Shown one piece after another: positions 12,846-13,317 of a stretch of 13,317 nt of DNA; within the stretch, counting starts at the first letter, position 1, and the number at the start of each line of letters is the position of its first letter. The notes beneath the pieces were generated by a model, which did no database searches, was not told the DNA's origin, and worked only from the letters and a program-made list of their open reading frames with translations. The position numbers and the translations under genes are program-made. Origin of the DNA: Bacteroidota bacterium (GTDB taxonomy: Bacteria; Bacteroidota; Bacteroidia; Bacteroidales; PUMT01); the NCBI GenBank assembly GCA_003567115.1, contig PXAP01000059.1, positions 1 to 13,317 of the forward strand, read 5' to 3'.

Positions 12846-13317
12846 ATGAAAAAAATGTATTTTTTAATCCTGTCAGCTTTTCTCCTATTAACCGGTGTTC
12901 ATGAAGGTAAAGCACAGCTTTATACCGGTGGCAATATTGGCCTCCATTACGATGATGGTGTTTATGTCGATGCTGCTCCTTTGTTAGGTTATCGTTACGG
13001 AATACTGGATGTTGGAATATCACCCTTTTATTCCTACCGCGAATACAGAAATCAACCATCCAGGTCTGCTTTCGGTAACCGCTTATTTACACAAGTTACC
13101 TTTATACCCAATGTTTTTGTACACGGAGAATTTGAAGTCAGCAATATTGCAACTTCAGTCACCGGCACGGATGGTAAAAGGGAAAGAAAATGGATCATGG
13201 GTTTACCCGTGGGGGCAGGATACAGATATAACCTGACGGACCGCACACAAACCTATGGCATGATATTGTATGATCTTATTCTTGATAAAGACAGTCCCGT
13301 CAGAAACCCCATCATCA
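12846..13317 (+). CDS. exported protein, probable small outer-membrane beta-barrel, 3' end cut off
   Basis: The frame is open from ATG at 12846 to the window edge, giving 157 residues. The signal peptide is MKKMYFLILSAFLLLTGVHEGKAQ, with likely cleavage after Q24 or A23. The rest consists of short alternating hydrophobic and aromatic strands separated by polar turns, for example YTGGNIGLHYD, APLLGYRYGILDVGISPFYSY, FTQVTFIPNVFVHGEFEVSN, WIMGLPVGAGYRYNLTD and TYGMILYDLIL. This pattern fits a compact outer-membrane beta-barrel of a type common in Bacteroidota. It may lack only a last strand or two. No specific function can be given. It is divergent from trpB2, and no Shine-Dalgarno is present. 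Confidence 0.75.
   Translation, partial: MKKMYFLILSAFLLLTGVHEGKAQLYTGGNIGLHYDDGVYVDAAPLLGYRYGILDVGISPFYSYREYRNQPSRSAFGNRLFTQVTFIPNVFVHGEFEVSNIATSVTGTDGKRERKWIMGLPVGAGYRYNLTDRTQTYGMILYDLILDKDSPVRNPII

Overview
This window looks like a chromosomal segment of a Bacteroidota species, probably of the Bacteroidales/Marinilabiliales type. The evidence is several promoter-like sites matching the Bacteroidota -7 consensus TAnnTTTG, the near absence of Shine-Dalgarno sequences, a floA-nfeD pair, a DPP5-like S9 peptidase lipoprotein, and a bacterial Thi4 in the thiamine operon. The content is mostly housekeeping. I see no phage, insertion sequence, CRISPR array, rRNA or tRNA, and no convincing undescribed multi-gene system. 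The most interesting signals are regulatory or sit in non-coding DNA.

Left side (1-4522). Positions 1-84 may be the tail of a gene that begins outside the window. Positions 85-530 are AT-rich and carry a degenerate ~107-bp tandem duplication, each copy with a Bacteroidota-type promoter, then a 22-bp tandem repeat and a near-palindrome. A strong 13-bp stem terminator follows at 531-561. Four minus-strand genes follow, listed here in transcription order: a 663-aa exported protein with two SPOR-like domains, clpS (N-degron adaptor for Clp protease), nfeD (short membrane NfeD), and floA (flotillin-like membrane scaffold). The first two are 36 bp apart and probably co-transcribed, as are nfeD and floA (8 bp apart).

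Middle (4523-7959). A divergent 289-bp spacer separates the SPOR gene from recA on the plus strand. Ten bases after recA begins an S9 family (DPP5-like) lipoprotein peptidase. It ends 8 bp from the stop of the oppositely oriented thiC.

Thiamine operon (7968-10808, minus strand). A TPP riboswitch heads thi4-thiE-thiC, with 6-bp gaps between genes. ThiC makes the pyrimidine, Thi4 makes the thiazole in place of ThiG/ThiS/ThiH, and ThiE joins them. A perfect -7 box lies just upstream of the aptamer, and a 20-bp perfect dyad lies where the -33 region should be. That suggests a second layer of control.

Right side (10989-13317). A stand-alone TrpB2-type tryptophan synthase beta-like enzyme lies on the minus strand without a trpA partner. 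A 489-bp spacer follows, then a plus-strand exported protein, probably a small outer-membrane beta-barrel, cut by the window edge.
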